This document shows positions 36,701 to 47,368 of a stretch of DNA of 64,000 nucleotides, in pieces (the first letter of the stretch is position 1; every line of letters begins with the position of its first letter). Under the pieces are notes generated by a model. That model did not search any database. It worked only from the letters and a program-made list of their open reading frames with translations, and was not told the DNA's origin. The position numbers and the translations under genes were made by a program. This DNA comes from Lepidonotus clava (lineage: Eukaryota; Annelida; Polychaeta; Phyllodocida; Polynoidae), in assembly GCA_936440205.1 (NCBI GenBank), contig OW387134.1, forward strand, positions 16,408,908 through 16,472,907. Direction: 5' to 3'.

Positions 36701-38070
36701 ATGGGTAAAAGGAAGCTGGGTGGGTGCGCCAAGTGCGGCGGATGCCACGGCCCACCAACCGGGAAAAACTGCCGTCATTTTGAGGTCCGGGAAGAGGAAA
36801 CAGTCGCAAAGGAAGCGATAGACTCCACACTGTCAGCGGACAAGGAAGACGTGAGCGTGTTATTCGATCCACAACAGCAGGTGGACGAGGTTTTCAACTT
36901 CACCGAGACACCGGACGAAGCAGTTCAAACAAAACCTAAACCATTCTCCACATTCAGGGAATATTCTGCGCCAGAGTCTTACGCTCCTACTTCACACGTA
37001 GCCGCAGAGGAGCAGACGGATTACCGGCGTCCGATGTCACCACCAGCGGGCAGCGGCGCTAGCGGGGCGGCCTATTTACGTTATCAACATCTACAACAGT
37101 CATCCTTTGAAACGATGATCAACAGGAGAATGGAGAAAATGGAGAACATGATCGGTAAAGTTGCAGGCATCCAAAAAGCCCAGCTAGAAAGGATGAATCA
37201 TTTCACGAACTATTCGGCAATGGGGCAAACCGCGCAGTCGTCTGCCCAGGCCGACTCAACCACCAGCCTCGCCGGCGGTGCAGGCCAGCATCGACAGCCG
37301 ACAACAGGTTCTCGCCAGGCCGAGGGCGGCCAGCATCAGCATCTCCAAGGCGCGGCGGCCTACCCGTATCCAACGTCTGAAACGTGTAGGCCGACTCCAC
37401 CGGGTCAACAAGCACCACCTGTGGGGGTGCAGTCTCCAACCAGGGTCAAGTCATCAGGTAACAAGACCAACCGTACGTCAACTGCCAGCTCCGATGGGTC
37501 AGGCACAGAGACTGACGACGAGTGGAAAGACTACCATGGCGCTGAGATGTGGCAACGAGAGAAGGACAAGCGCCAGAAAAATCCGTTTGACCACAAAGCT
37601 ACTTAAAGAAAGGTGAGAACATTGATTGCTTCGAGACATTGATGGTAATAACATTCAAGACTCTGAACCAGTTACTAGACCAAAAGAGCGACACAAGAGG
37701 GATAATTCGTCACGGACTTACCCTGGCTGAGAAGGCCTCAAAGAAAGTTTATAAGACAGAGGCACTGGTCAAATACGATGAGAGTGTCCGTGAAAGGGCT
37801 GGAGAATCTGGTCCGTCAGTCTTCGGGTTACCACTGCAGGAGGACATAATCAGGTTTTTCTGTTTTGACAGTACCGAGCGTTCAGTCACTAAGCCCAAGC
37901 AGTCAGGTAAGGGGGGTAGGCAAAAGTCAGAGCAAATCTGCCTACGTTTTAATGACGGTGGGTGTCAGTCCAAGTCGTGCAACTTCTCGCACAAATGCAT
38001 AGCATGCGAAGAACCAGGACACGCAAGAAAGGACTGCAGAGCACTGGATAGAAGGAAGGATAAAAAATAG
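36701..38070 (+). mobile_element. Ngaro part: gag-like region
   Basis: This part encodes an N-terminal cysteine/histidine cluster (CAKCGGCHG), a long Gln/Ser/Pro-rich middle, and toward its end a pair of Cys/His knuckles (CxxGxCxxxxCxxxH-like and CxxCxxxGHxxxxC). These fit the nucleic-acid-binding gag-like product of DIRS-order elements. It is recorded as part of the fossil element only. Confidence 0.6.
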
Positions 38071-38481
38071 ACTGCTTCAGTGAAACCCCCCAAGGCCATG
38101 CATGATTTCGGGTGGGATAATGTTGCCGCGGTTAAATGTACGGACTCTGGTCAAGCTGACCTAGTTTCTCTAATGGCGGCAGAGAAGTTGTCTTCGAACT
38201 TATGTATTGCTCCAGAGATTGTCCATGTATGTGTTGATGTACCTGTAACGCTAGATAACGTGGTCTTATTTTCAACTGTGTCCCCGCTGGGTCAGGAAAT
38301 AGTCGTGTATAGTGAATGCGCTAAGGGAACATGTACTTGCAATTATTATATTGGGAGCATTCTTAGTCAACTAAAACCTTGTTGATTCGCTAGCATAATA
38401 CTAAGGGATCTGGGTGAATTTAGAGAGGAATACTTACAACTGTTATGGCACATAACCGATGGGTTCCCAATAGTTGAATCA

Positions 38482-39984
38482 GTGGTCCAAGAGTACGAAT
38501 GTAGCAACTATTCTTCTATAGCTAACGATGTGAACAGCCAAAAAATGAACTTAATTATAGCAAGGGAAATAAATGAGGGCATGGTCAGTCTCTGCGATGA
38601 AAAACCCACATGCATCCACACGTTGGGGGCAGTTCCCAAGCCTAATGGTTCAATCAGACACATAACGGATTGTAGTCGTCCCATTAACACCTCAGTGAAT
38701 TACCACTGCGGAAGTCTATCGAAAGAGTTTTGTTTCAAGAGCGTAGATGATGTGGTAAATATTTTGGAGGATGGGGATTTCATGTCTGTGATTGATATAA
38801 AAGCAGCTTATAGGGCGGTTCCGATTCGCTTAGATCACAGAAGGTTCCAAGGGTTCTCCTGGGAGTGGGAAGGCAAGAAAAGGTGGTTTCAAGATAACAG
38901 GCTGTGTTTTGGTCTACGCTTAGGCCCAAGTTATTTCAATCACATCTCAAGCTTCGTGTATGACTGTGTATCGGCCGAGGGCCATCAAATTGTGAATTAT
39001 TTGGACGATTTTCTAGTTCTCTCAAAGACAAAGGAAGGTTGCCAAGTGTCACAAACAGCGGTAATAAAAATACTGAGGTTCCTAGGGTTCCATGTAGCTT
39101 TTGATAAAGTAGTCAACCCTTCCCAGAGTGTTACCTTCTTGGGCATAATAATCGATTCAGTGAGAATGGAGCTAAGACTACCAGAAGGGAAAATAGAGAA
39201 GCTAAAACGTGTCTTGAATTCAACTTGTAAATGTAAGAGGATATCAAAAAGTAACTTAGAAAGTCTAGGGGGTTTACTTTCACACTGCGCCCATATAATT
39301 AAGGGTGGTAAAATATTCTCTAGGAGAGTTTATTCCTTATACAGGGAATTAATTCGTAGAAATGTCAGGTTCATAACAGTACCAGAAATAGTTAAGGCCG
39401 ACCTACGTTGGTGGTTATCTCTGTGTGACTACTTCAACGGCTCTAGGAAGATTGTTCGCAGGCTGTTACCCTTCCGAATGATCTCAGATTCTTCGTTTAA
39501 GGGATTTGGTGTCTACCTAGGGGAGGATTGGGCCGCCGGCGTTTGGCATGATTATGACCACATTAATCTGCGTTCTGATTGTAATCACATTGTATCTAAA
39601 CCTTTAGCCAACTTATTCAAAAAAGAAAACATTAATGTGTTGGAACTGTGGCCTGTCATAGTGGGTATAAAAAGATGGGCATCCATCATGAGGGACAGCG
39701 CAGTACATGTGTATACAGATAATACTCAAGTGATGTTTATGTTATTGAGAGGGAACAGTTCTAACGTCACCTGCCTGCATTGGTTACGTGAAATTTTCTG
39801 TCTGTGCGCGATATACAATATTGAATTAGTCCCAAAGTACATTAACACCAAATGTAACCTAGTGGCAGACACACTTTCAAGGCTGCCTTATCCTAACATT
39901 AAAAATAAACTATGCAGTTATTTAGTGGGCTCAAATTTATGTTGCCTCCATCTTCTATTTGCGGCTTACAGGTCTGACCAGTGA
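38482..39984 (+). mobile_element. Ngaro part: reverse transcriptase and RNase H region
   Basis: The open region is about 500 codons long. It shows the reverse transcriptase core with NYLDDFLVL as the catalytic box, preceded by a GLRLGPSYF motif. A downstream RNase H-like part contains the VYTDNTQV box and ADTLSRL, familiar from the pol of DIRS-order elements. It is recorded as part of the fossil element. Confidence 0.8.
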
Positions 39985-40177
39985 AGTTCTGGAGCAGGAG
40001 TCAAGGATGTTCAGGTTTAATTCTGTAGCTGAGAGTACAAGGCGCTCACGCATCAACCAGTGGTCACATTACTTGGAAGCATGTGCTAAATTCAATTGGT
40101 CCCCCCTACCATGTGGAGTACAATAAGCGTGTTCGTATGTAACATTCCTAGCAAAGAGATTAAAACCCTCCTCCATA

Positions 40178-40870
40178 GTGTCGTATTACCAATCTGTAAT
40201 CTTCTATCACACATGTGCGGGCTTGGAGCCAGTTAGATTGTCTAATCCAGTTTTGAAAGCTACCTTGAAAGGTATAGAGCGGTCGGTAGCTAACGGCCAT
40301 CGGGGGAAATCACCCATCTTACCTTGTCACTTAAAAAAGATCCACAGCGTTGTAAATTTTTCTGTGAATGTCGAGTTGTTGGTGTTTGTAGCCTCGCTAT
40401 TGATGTTTCGCGCTTTGTTGAGAGTCTCCCATATTGTGGTATCCCCTCACACCCTCCGCATTCGAGATTTGGAATTTATTAAAGGTGGTTGCCTAGTTAG
40501 GGTAAATTCTTCAAAGACCACAAACGAAGAGATAATTCTTCCTGTCATGAAATGTAGTGATCGCGACATTTGCGCGGCTAGTTGGCTAAAGTTTCTAAGT
40601 AAGGAGGTTAAAAATGTTGATTGTTACTTGTTTACCACTGCCGATGGTAAGGGCTTATCCTATAGCACGTTTGCTAGAGTGTTTAAACTACTAGTGAAAA
40701 GGGCGGGTCTTGTAGGGGATTACGCTTCCCACTCACTACATAGAGGTGGGGCAACTTTTATGTCCATGTTAGGCTGCTCTGTGAGTGAAATTAAAGCAAG
40801 AGGTATGTGGAAATCAAACTGTGTACACAGATATATAGCCCCCCCCACTAGCGGAGAGGGTAAAGCTTGA
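40178..40870 (+). mobile_element. Ngaro part: tyrosine recombinase region
   Basis: The C-terminal signature SLHRGGATFM, followed by GMWKSNCVHRYI, matches the HxLRxG ... W ... Y box of tyrosine recombinases. It replaces the integrase of ordinary LTR elements and is what assigns the element to the DIRS order. Confidence 0.8.
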
Positions 40871-40916
40871 TAGGTTTGTCTCTTTAAACATTGATTGATT
40901 ATAGTTTGGGAGTTTT

Positions 40917-41206
40917 GGGTGTGTTGTAAAAAATATTACTATTTGAACTCCAATCAATCTCACTCGTCTGTTCGTGGGGAGATATGTGGCCGCGACCTAG
41001 GTTGCATAGTGTTAAATTTAGCATAGCCATGTTATGGCTCTGAGGTTATTGTTCAATGTCCGTGTTCATTGTCCAATGTATTGTTTCATTGTATGTTTAT
41101 TGATCCAGCACTTGGTAGTTGTCACTGTACTGTATCTGGGTGTGTTGTAATAAATATTACTATTTGAACTCCAATCAATCTCACTCGTCTGTTTGTGGGG
41201 AGATAT
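40917..41206 (+). repeat. Ngaro split direct repeats (B1-A2-B2)
   Basis: Two 69-bp copies (40917-40985 and 41138-41206) begin GGGTGTGTTGTAA and end GTGGGGAGATAT. The stretch between starts with the same 16 bases that form the left end of the element. The arrangement is typical for Ngaro ends. Confidence 0.75.
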
Positions 41207-41590
41207 TTGTTAATTATTCACTGACTTGAGCCGTTGTGTACTCTAAATAAAATGAGGGTCGACTCCTTAATCTGCGCAGTTATCGAAAAAGCCCGAGAAC
41301 TTTCCCTCTTCCACACATGACTGGTCCCAGCTAAGTTGGTTTTGGCCTCTGGTGGTCCAAACTGAAAATCTTTTTCTTTTTTTTTTAAATAATATTTTAT
41401 TTATACTGGTTTCATTACAATTTAGCCAAATGAGGCCATTGTGCATTGCATCTAGATTATGGGGATATATAAATATGATAGCAGGAAGAGTACAATACGG
41501 TTTCTAATACATGGTAGTTGAATATGTTGTCATACTTTATAACCAGTATTACAAATTTTAATACGAACAAAATTAATGTTAACACAATTT
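41207..41590. other. Spacer between the Ngaro and Penelope-like elements
   Basis: About 380 bp of AT-rich sequence with a T-run at about 41377 and nothing recognisable. The Penelope-like similarity begins at about 41591, which I take as a 5' truncation point. Confidence 0.5.
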
Positions 41591-41866
41591 ACATATATAG
41601 AATGTAAAAGATGCCGAATCCAGTACATTGGCCAAACGTCGAACTCTGTGCACGTCCGATTTCAACAACACTTGAGAGACATCCGAACTCCACATAGCCA
41701 AAAATCCCTTCCACTACACTTCACCTCCCCCGGCCACACGCCGACCTACGCCATCTTGACAGTGGTTGATCGATCAACCGAAATCAACCCGCGCCTCCGA
41801 TTGGAGGACGCATGGATCACGTGGTTAGGAATCTACCAACCAGCGGGCTTGAATCAACGCTTTTGA
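41576..41866 (+). pseudogene. GIY-YIG endonuclease end of a Penelope-like polyprotein
   Basis: The open frame shows YIGQTSNSVHVRFQQHL, the GIY-YIG core, followed by LHFTSPGHTPTYA and ending near WITWLGIYQPAGLNQRF. The spacing H-x-x-x-x-x-x-GH, then a charged W-I-x-x-L and a terminal GLN-x-R, is characteristic of Penelope-like elements, whose nuclease sits at the C terminus after the reverse transcriptase. The reverse transcriptase is absent, so this is a C-terminal remnant rather than a complete gene. The first 15 bases of the open frame probably lie outside the element. Confidence 0.75.
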
Positions 41867-41896
41867 ATTGAAAGTAGGACACCGGTGTTTGTCAAC

Positions 41897-42913
41897 ATGG
41901 AGCACGCGTGCGACATTTGTGACCGCAAATTTGGGAGTTTGAAAGCTGTACGCAGACATTGCACCTTACAACACAACCCGTCCTTGTTGATCTACAAATG
42001 TGACTATTGCGCCAAACTATATCAAACTAGGACTAGCATGCACCGTCATGCGAAGAAAAGACATCCGGAATATTCGACGAATTTGGAATCTACCAACGGG
42101 GACGCGTCCGGCCCGGCGAAATCCGCCAAATTAACACCGATTGACTTGACCACTGACAGCACGGAGAGTGTCACAACTCCAACGAAGCTACCCAGCACCA
42201 GTCAGCCTCTGGACTTATCAAACGGAATCAACACACCCCAGGTAACCCGTTCCTCGTCACTGTCTACACCAACGTTTGAACCTAACACTGACAGTAATAC
42301 CAGCGGGGCGTTCAACCTGTCACAATTCTTGATCATGGACCCGAGCATAGCGCCATTGTTACCTGAAACAGTACTAAGCGCCCTAAACCTCTCTGACATC
42401 CAGATTCCACTCCCTCCACGCACCTCCACCCCCAACATACCGGTGGAATCAGCTCCAAAGCCTGTCCAGACCTCTACGATGACCAACATCGCCACCATGT
42501 CACCAGTTATCACCCAAAGGGATGATACCGTCACCACTACCACCTCAACAGACATTCCTACCACCCCCGGGAAACGGACCCCGTTACCGGTGGAACGAGC
42601 CTCTCCATCACCGGGCCAGTATGACAACATCTCCGAACCTGACCTACCAGCTGAAAACCAGAAGCAACCACCAACCGAAGCTCCACAGGCCACAGCACCC
42701 ACCCCACCGCCTGGAAATGGGGAGCCTCCACACTTTGACTTGAACACTCTGGCACAACCCACAACCACTACTGTCCCCCTCTCTGAAACAGAGGTGCGAC
42801 AACGTATTAGCCTTATTGCGTGCCAAGTGGAGGAAATTCTACCAGGTAGAGGAGCAGTAATGGGCGAGCTGCTCTTATTCCAGTATTTGATCACCAGGAA
42901 TCCTATCTTTTAA
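41897..42913 (+). CDS. C2H2 zinc-finger protein within the Penelope-like segment
   Basis: An uninterrupted frame of 338 codons begins with ATG 31 nt after the GIY-YIG stop. Two classical C2H2 fingers stand at the N terminus: CDICDRKFGS ... HCTLQH (about residues 4-25) and CDYCAKLYQT ... HAKKRH (about 35-56). The middle (about 60-290) is Ser/Thr/Pro-rich and probably disordered. The last 45 residues look folded, with VRQRISLIACQVEEILPG. I do not recognise the whole protein. It lies on the same strand and in the same spacer-free arrangement as the nuclease remnant, which suggests a second frame of the element, but a captured host gene or an independent retrocopy is possible. No introns are seen. 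Confidence 0.6.
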   Translation: MEHACDICDRKFGSLKAVRRHCTLQHNPSLLIYKCDYCAKLYQTRTSMHRHAKKRHPEYSTNLESTNGDASGPAKSAKLTPIDLTTDSTESVTTPTKLPSTSQPLDLSNGINTPQVTRSSSLSTPTFEPNTDSNTSGAFNLSQFLIMDPSIAPLLPETVLSALNLSDIQIPLPPRTSTPNIPVESAPKPVQTSTMTNIATMSPVITQRDDTVTTTTSTDIPTTPGKRTPLPVERASPSPGQYDNISEPDLPAENQKQPPTEAPQATAPTPPPGNGEPPHFDLNTLAQPTTTTVPLSETEVRQRISLIACQVEEILPGRGAVMGELLLFQYLITRNPIF

Positions 42914-43317
42914 CTGTGCTTTGACCCAAACTGAGGACTGTTACTTTTCGTTATATTTCACACACTTGTAATTGTATTACTTGGAAAATTTTTTACTGTG
43001 TGGATCGGTCCACCTCTCGTTTGTTGAAGAAATCGGACTAACAGAGAAACAGAGACAAAGACTTATTTTATATTTATCCAAGTCACGAAGTTCATTCTAC
43101 TTATATCTATACAAAAACATGGACAATGCTTTTTCTCTATTGATTTATTATTCGCTTAACTTTATACGTTTTAACGTGTTAAAACCTAAATTTCAAATCC
43201 ACAGTGTAAACTTTCTACACTTTTAAGAATTTCCACCTATAATCAACACTTTGAAGAAACAACAGTTTGGAATTCAACACTGTAGAATTTTGAGTATATA
43301 AGACTCCGCTTTGATTT

Positions 43318-43370
43318 GGAATGCTATCCTGATGAAGACTGTCCAAAGTCGAAACATGTCGATCATCCGC
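43318..43370 (+). ncRNA. Hammerhead ribozyme core (type I, minimal stem III)
   Basis: CTGATGA at 43329-43335 is followed by A, stem II GACT (43337-43340) and AGTC (43347-43350) around a 6-base loop, then GAAA (43351-43354). Stem III is minimal: C, two bases, G, then TC at 43359-43360, after which cleavage is predicted. Stem I can form between ATC before the core and GAT after the cleavage site, extended by GGA with TCC past a small internal loop. Every universally conserved core position is present. Hammerheads of this minimal kind are known in terminal repeats of Penelope-like elements, which agrees with the GIY-YIG remnant 1.5 kb upstream on the same strand. Confidence 0.7.
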
Positions 43371-43645
43371 ACATTTATTCAGTTGTCTATTTGAATAAAT
43401 ATCTACATTGTCCATCAACACTGTTGTGGAGTTTGGTGTATTTCGAACTTTTTAATTTACATATATGTACCATTGATTTGACGATTTGACAAAATCTTAT
43501 GGAGAGTTTAGTTTTAACATAGGATTGCTATGGCGGGAGTTCCCTTTGACAAATCCTGATTGTGCTTGGAGAGTGGACGGATGATGTCATTCTAAAAATA
43601 TATATCATAGAAATATATAGAGGTTTGTATCTGGGTAAGGGGATG

Positions 43646-45305
43646 AAAAAAAGCTAGGGCAAAACTAGGGCAAATCTGGGGCAAAGCTAGGGCAAAGCTG
43701 GGGCAAGGCTAGCTCAAGGCTACGGCAAGGCTGGGGCAAGAATGAGCCAAGTCGGGCCAGGACAGGCCAATTCACGCTAAGAGGGGCCCAGACAGGCCAA
43801 GGCGAGCCAAGAAGGACTAGGATGGGCCAAGTTGGACCAAGACAGGCCAAATTAGGCCAGGATAGGCCAAGAAGTGCCAATTGGACCAAGTCAGGCCAAG
43901 AGGGGCCAAGACAGGCCAAGACAGGCAAAGCCAGACCAAGTTGGGCCAGGACAGGCCAAGTTGGACCGAGACAGGCCAAGTACAGCCAGGACGGGCCAAG
44001 AAGGGCCAAGATGGGGGAAGGAAGGCCAACTCGGGCCAAGACAGGCCAGGATGGGCCAAGACGGGCAAAGTCAAGCCAAAGGGGGCTAAGTTGGACCAAG
44101 ACAGGGCAAGTCAGGCCACGTCCAGCTAAGTTGGGCTAAGACTGGCCAAGAGGGGCCAAGTCAGGCCATGAGGGGCCAAGATGGGCCAAGTCGGGGCAAG
44201 ACAGGCCGAGTCAGGCCAGGATGGGCCAAGATGGGCCAAATTGGAATAAGATCAGGCCAAGACAGGCCAAGGAGGCCAAATTGGGTCAATACAGCAAGTT
44301 GGGCCAAGTCCGGCCAAGACAGGGCAAATCAGGCCAAGACAGCCAACTCGGCCAAAGTCAGGCCAGGATAGGCCAAGACGGACCAAGTTGGAATAAGATG
44401 GGCAATGTCAGGCCAAGACAGGCCAAGACAGGCCAAGTAGGGCTAAATCAGGTCAAGACATCAAGTAGGGCCAAGTTAGGCCTAGACACGGTAAATCAGG
44501 AACGATATGCGTCTGTACTCTCTCAAGACACAGTAAATCAGGCTAAGACAGGTGAGGATGGGCCAAGACGGGCAAAGGTGGGCAAAGTTCAGGCAAGACA
44601 AGCCAAGTCAGGCTAAGACGGGTCAGGAAGGCCCAAGACTGGCAAGTCGGGCAAAGGCAGGCCAAGACGGCCCAAGTCAGGTCAGGATGGGCCAAGTTGG
44701 AACAGGCAAGTGAAGCTGAGCCAGGACAACCGAGTCAGGCCCAGCATGCCAAGATGGGCTAAGTCAGCCCAACACGGGCTCAGTCGGGCCAAGACAGGTC
44801 AAGATGGGCCAAGTTGGGGTAAGACAGGCCAAATCGGGCCAAGACAGGCCTGGATGAGCCAAGACAGGCCAAGTCAGGATAAAACAGGCAAAGTCGGGCC
44901 AAGACAGGGCAAGTCGGGCCATGTCTTGCCAAGTTGGGCCAAGACTGGCCAAGATTTGCCAAGACGGGCCACATCCAGTCAAATCGGGCCAAGATGCGCC
45001 AGGAAGGGCCAAGACTGGGAAAGTCGGACCAAGTCAGGCCAAGAGGGGCCAAGTCAGGCCAGGATATCGATGGGCCAAGTCAGAACAGGATGGGCGAAGT
45101 TGAGCCAAGCATGCCAAGGCAGGCCAAGTAGTGCCAGGATGGGCTATGTTGGGATAAGACGGGCAAAGTTAGGCCAAGATTGGCAAAAGAAGGCTAGACA
45201 GCCAAATCAGGCCAGGATGGGCAAGGACGGGCCAAAACAGGCCAAGTCGGGTCAAGATGGGCCAAGATGGGCCAAGTCAGACCAGGATGGGCCAAGACAG
45301 GCCGA
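43646..45305. repeat. 1.65-kb minisatellite, about 10-bp unit GGCCAAGACA
   Basis: The unit is GGCCAAGWCR, often in a 20-bp higher unit alternating GGCCAAGACA with GGCCAAGTCG. More than 150 units are present with scattered length changes. The left edge starts with a degenerate form (gctagggcaaa). All apparent reading frames within it are products of the repeat and not genes. It lies 200 bp after the Penelope-like element. Confidence 0.85.
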
Positions 45306-47160
45306 TCATATGCAGGGAAGCATACCCTTTATATTCCTAGATCTAGATTTTACTTTAGGGTCAAAAATGACAAAAACGGGAAAGCTTTTTTGATCTTTGT
45401 GGATCTTTTTTTTTTGCAATACATGAAAACAGATATCAAAACTGTATCGAACCGTGAGGTCTCCTTCCACTTAAAAAAAGTCCCGGCGCACCATCCAGGG
45501 GGGCCAATTTTACATAAAAAAAAATTAACATTTGACCATTGGGGGGGGGGGGAGGCGCACGCCCATGTGCCCCCTCTGGACCTGTCCCTGATTTTTCAGC
45601 ATCTGCACAGCACATTCAACAGCTCCTTTTGACACTGGGTGGTAGGGTGCTGTCAAGGTCATTCATTTTTAGGAAATGCTGAAAGTTCTCTGCTATGAAC
45701 TGAGGTCCATTGTTACTCACTGACTCATTTGGAGCACCAAATGCCAAACTGGTCACTTCTACCTGACCATCCAGAACTTATGACCACCAATATCTAAACG
45801 TAGCATTACTCCTAAATGAGACTGCAATCTGGACGTACAAATATATGGCTTCATTTATTGGTCATGTCGTTTACGTCTTTTAAAGTGTGCTCTAGACACT
45901 AGCGGGTGAAAAGATACGTCATAATAGGTCCGAGGCGGATTACCGCTGCTTCCCCCTCCTCAGAGTGGCAGTAGTTGGTGGTCTTTTGCTCAGCTTTCGG
46001 GCCTAGCTGCTTTGAAAGTCCTAGTCCTTAAAGATGAAGGGGTAGAGTGGAAAGCCAAATATCTGTATTTTCATACCTTCTATTTTCTATTTTTTGCACA
46101 GATTCTTTAATAAAATACGTCAAATGCAATAAACATGAAATAAGTGCAACAGAACTTAAAATCACTTTCAATTTCCTATTTCCTTTCAAATACGAATACT
46201 GTAGATTTAACATTTATAAATCCCATTAAATTGAAAAATGTAGAAAACAGAAAAACAAATAATTTAACTTTACAGTGCGGTAAGTATGGTTTCAATTGTC
46301 TGTTTTTCTGTTTTCTTACACTTTAGTGTGCACCTGCATTGTTTACAAAATAGACATCCAATTTACAAATGCATCACATCTTAGCTTGAGCTTACTGATA
46401 TTATATTATCTAGAAAGTACTCTGCATTTATTTCCCACAAGAAATTAGTGATACAGACCTCACACAGAATGCGCATCCTGTGCAAATTTCCAACAGAATG
46501 CTTGTGTTGTAGTAGTATCGGTTCTATCTGGTTCTTGTCTTTTTATGCTTGTTCATTCGTGTATAAAATGCACGACGTTTTGTGAAAAATGTGCAATAAG
46601 TCGGATTCTGCAAGAACCAATGAAGGCTATTCCTGATAAAAACAGATAATCTGTAAAGGATATTTATGAGTGAATTGCCAAGATAGCCTCATCTCTCAAA
46701 CCTTACTTATCTTGGCATGATCTATGTCAGATGTACAACAGGACTATATAAATTGTGTTTAAACTTTGATCGCTAATACTGACTATAAGACATATATTAT
46801 ACCTACATGGAAGAACACTGTTTAAGTGAATGTGGTTCAAAAAAATTGACAGAGGTATGGTTTGTTCCACCTACAATTTGACAACGTCCTTGACGTTCGG
46901 TCTCCGTTGTTACCCCTATGACAAGGACACTCTCAAAGGGTATCACACTGATCAATAAGACGTGTACATATTGAGGGGGAGGGTCGGGCTGGCACTGGGG
47001 AAAAGGGCTGCCCGCTGGTAGGACAACAGCACCACCTAGTGTTGACTGACGGCTCCACCAGTGACGACTGCTCTCTGGTCGCACGACTGGAGCACACGAC
47101 TGGCTGGCTACAACACGTCAAAAGGCCCGAACCAACGGCCATTGATTGGTCCTTCCTTTA
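45306..47160. other. Spacer between the minisatellite and the Rieske gene
   Basis: No host exon is recognised. It holds a run of 12 G at 45541-45552 and an integrase-like fossil scrap (45625-45745, listed separately). Its right end passes into a CpG-rich promoter patch from about 46960. The motif acctacatggaaga ... tgaatgtggtt at about 46802 recurs at about 48800, so a dispersed repeat is present. Confidence 0.45.
45625..45745 (-). mobile_element. Fossil fragment of a Ty3/gypsy-like integrase
   Basis: Read on the minus strand, a short stretch resembles the integrase core around the NGPQF box, followed by a FxxFLK-like segment. This is familiar from Ty3/gypsy-type elements and transposases derived from them. 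It is a small broken remnant with no visible terminal repeats. Confidence 0.45.
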
Positions 47161-47368
47161 GGGCTGCAATTAGGAGTGTGTGACGTACGCCTGTTTGCCC
47201 GGCTCACCTGTGTGGACGACCTGGGAGGGGGTCACATTGATTGAGTTGCTCCCAGTCAGTCGGTGTGGTGGACGCGGAGCGCACGGGGCGAAACAGCCAG
47301 CCCTGCTGATAGGACTAGACCACAGCGGGAGAAAAGACGGACATTCCAACGAGTGGCCTCTGTTTCAG
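46960..47368 (+). promoter_or_regulatory. CpG-rich patch and probable noncoding first exon of the Rieske gene
   Basis: The stretch is GC- and CpG-rich compared with its surroundings and ends at a consensus donor, TTTCAG|gtgagc, after 47368. The frame that would join phase 0 to the exon at 50514 has no ATG and an upstream stop, so it would serve as 5' UTR. It is the nearest good first-exon candidate for the Rieske gene. The alternative is the distant exon at 34239. Confidence 0.45.

Larger units (their letters stand above)
36520..41206 (+). mobile_element. Ngaro-type tyrosine-recombinase retrotransposon (DIRS order), fossil copy
   Basis: This element of about 4.7 kb has the order gag-like region, reverse transcriptase with RNase H, then tyrosine recombinase, which is the plan of Ngaro elements. 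The ends are split direct repeats. A 69-bp block at 40917-40985 recurs at 41138-41206 with about three differences. Between the two copies, from about 40986, lies GTGGCCGCGACCTAGG, the same bases that open the element at 36520. This is the known A1 ... B1-A2-B2 arrangement that reflects a circular intermediate. The left end also forms a hairpin (CCGCGACCTA with TAGGTCGCGG). The copy looks nearly whole, with perhaps two or three interruptions. The near-identity of the repeats suggests recent insertion. Confidence 0.8.
41591..43440 (+). mobile_element. 5'-truncated Penelope-like element with zinc-finger frame and ribozyme
   Basis: The segment starts inside a GIY-YIG nuclease domain of the type fused to Penelope reverse transcriptases. 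It continues after about 30 nt with a C2H2 zinc-finger frame, then about 400 nt of noncoding sequence with a hammerhead ribozyme core near 43329-43360, and ends at about 43440. The reverse transcriptase itself is missing, as is usual for 5'-truncated copies. Hammerhead motifs in the terminal repeats of Penelope-like elements are established. A zinc-finger frame downstream of the nuclease is not something I know. All three parts lie on the plus strand. The exact ends are uncertain. Confidence 0.6.

Noticed and set aside
42202-42894. Minus-strand 230-codon frame over the zinc-finger gene
   Set aside because: It is the complement of a Ser/Thr/Pro-rich coding stretch, Val/Gly/Ser-rich and without any motif. 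The plus-strand frame has two C2H2 fingers.
43665-45393. Long Gln/Lys/Gly-rich and Leu/Pro/Trp-rich open frames on both strands
   Set aside because: They are translations of the 10-bp unit GGCCAAGACA and its complement, not proteins.
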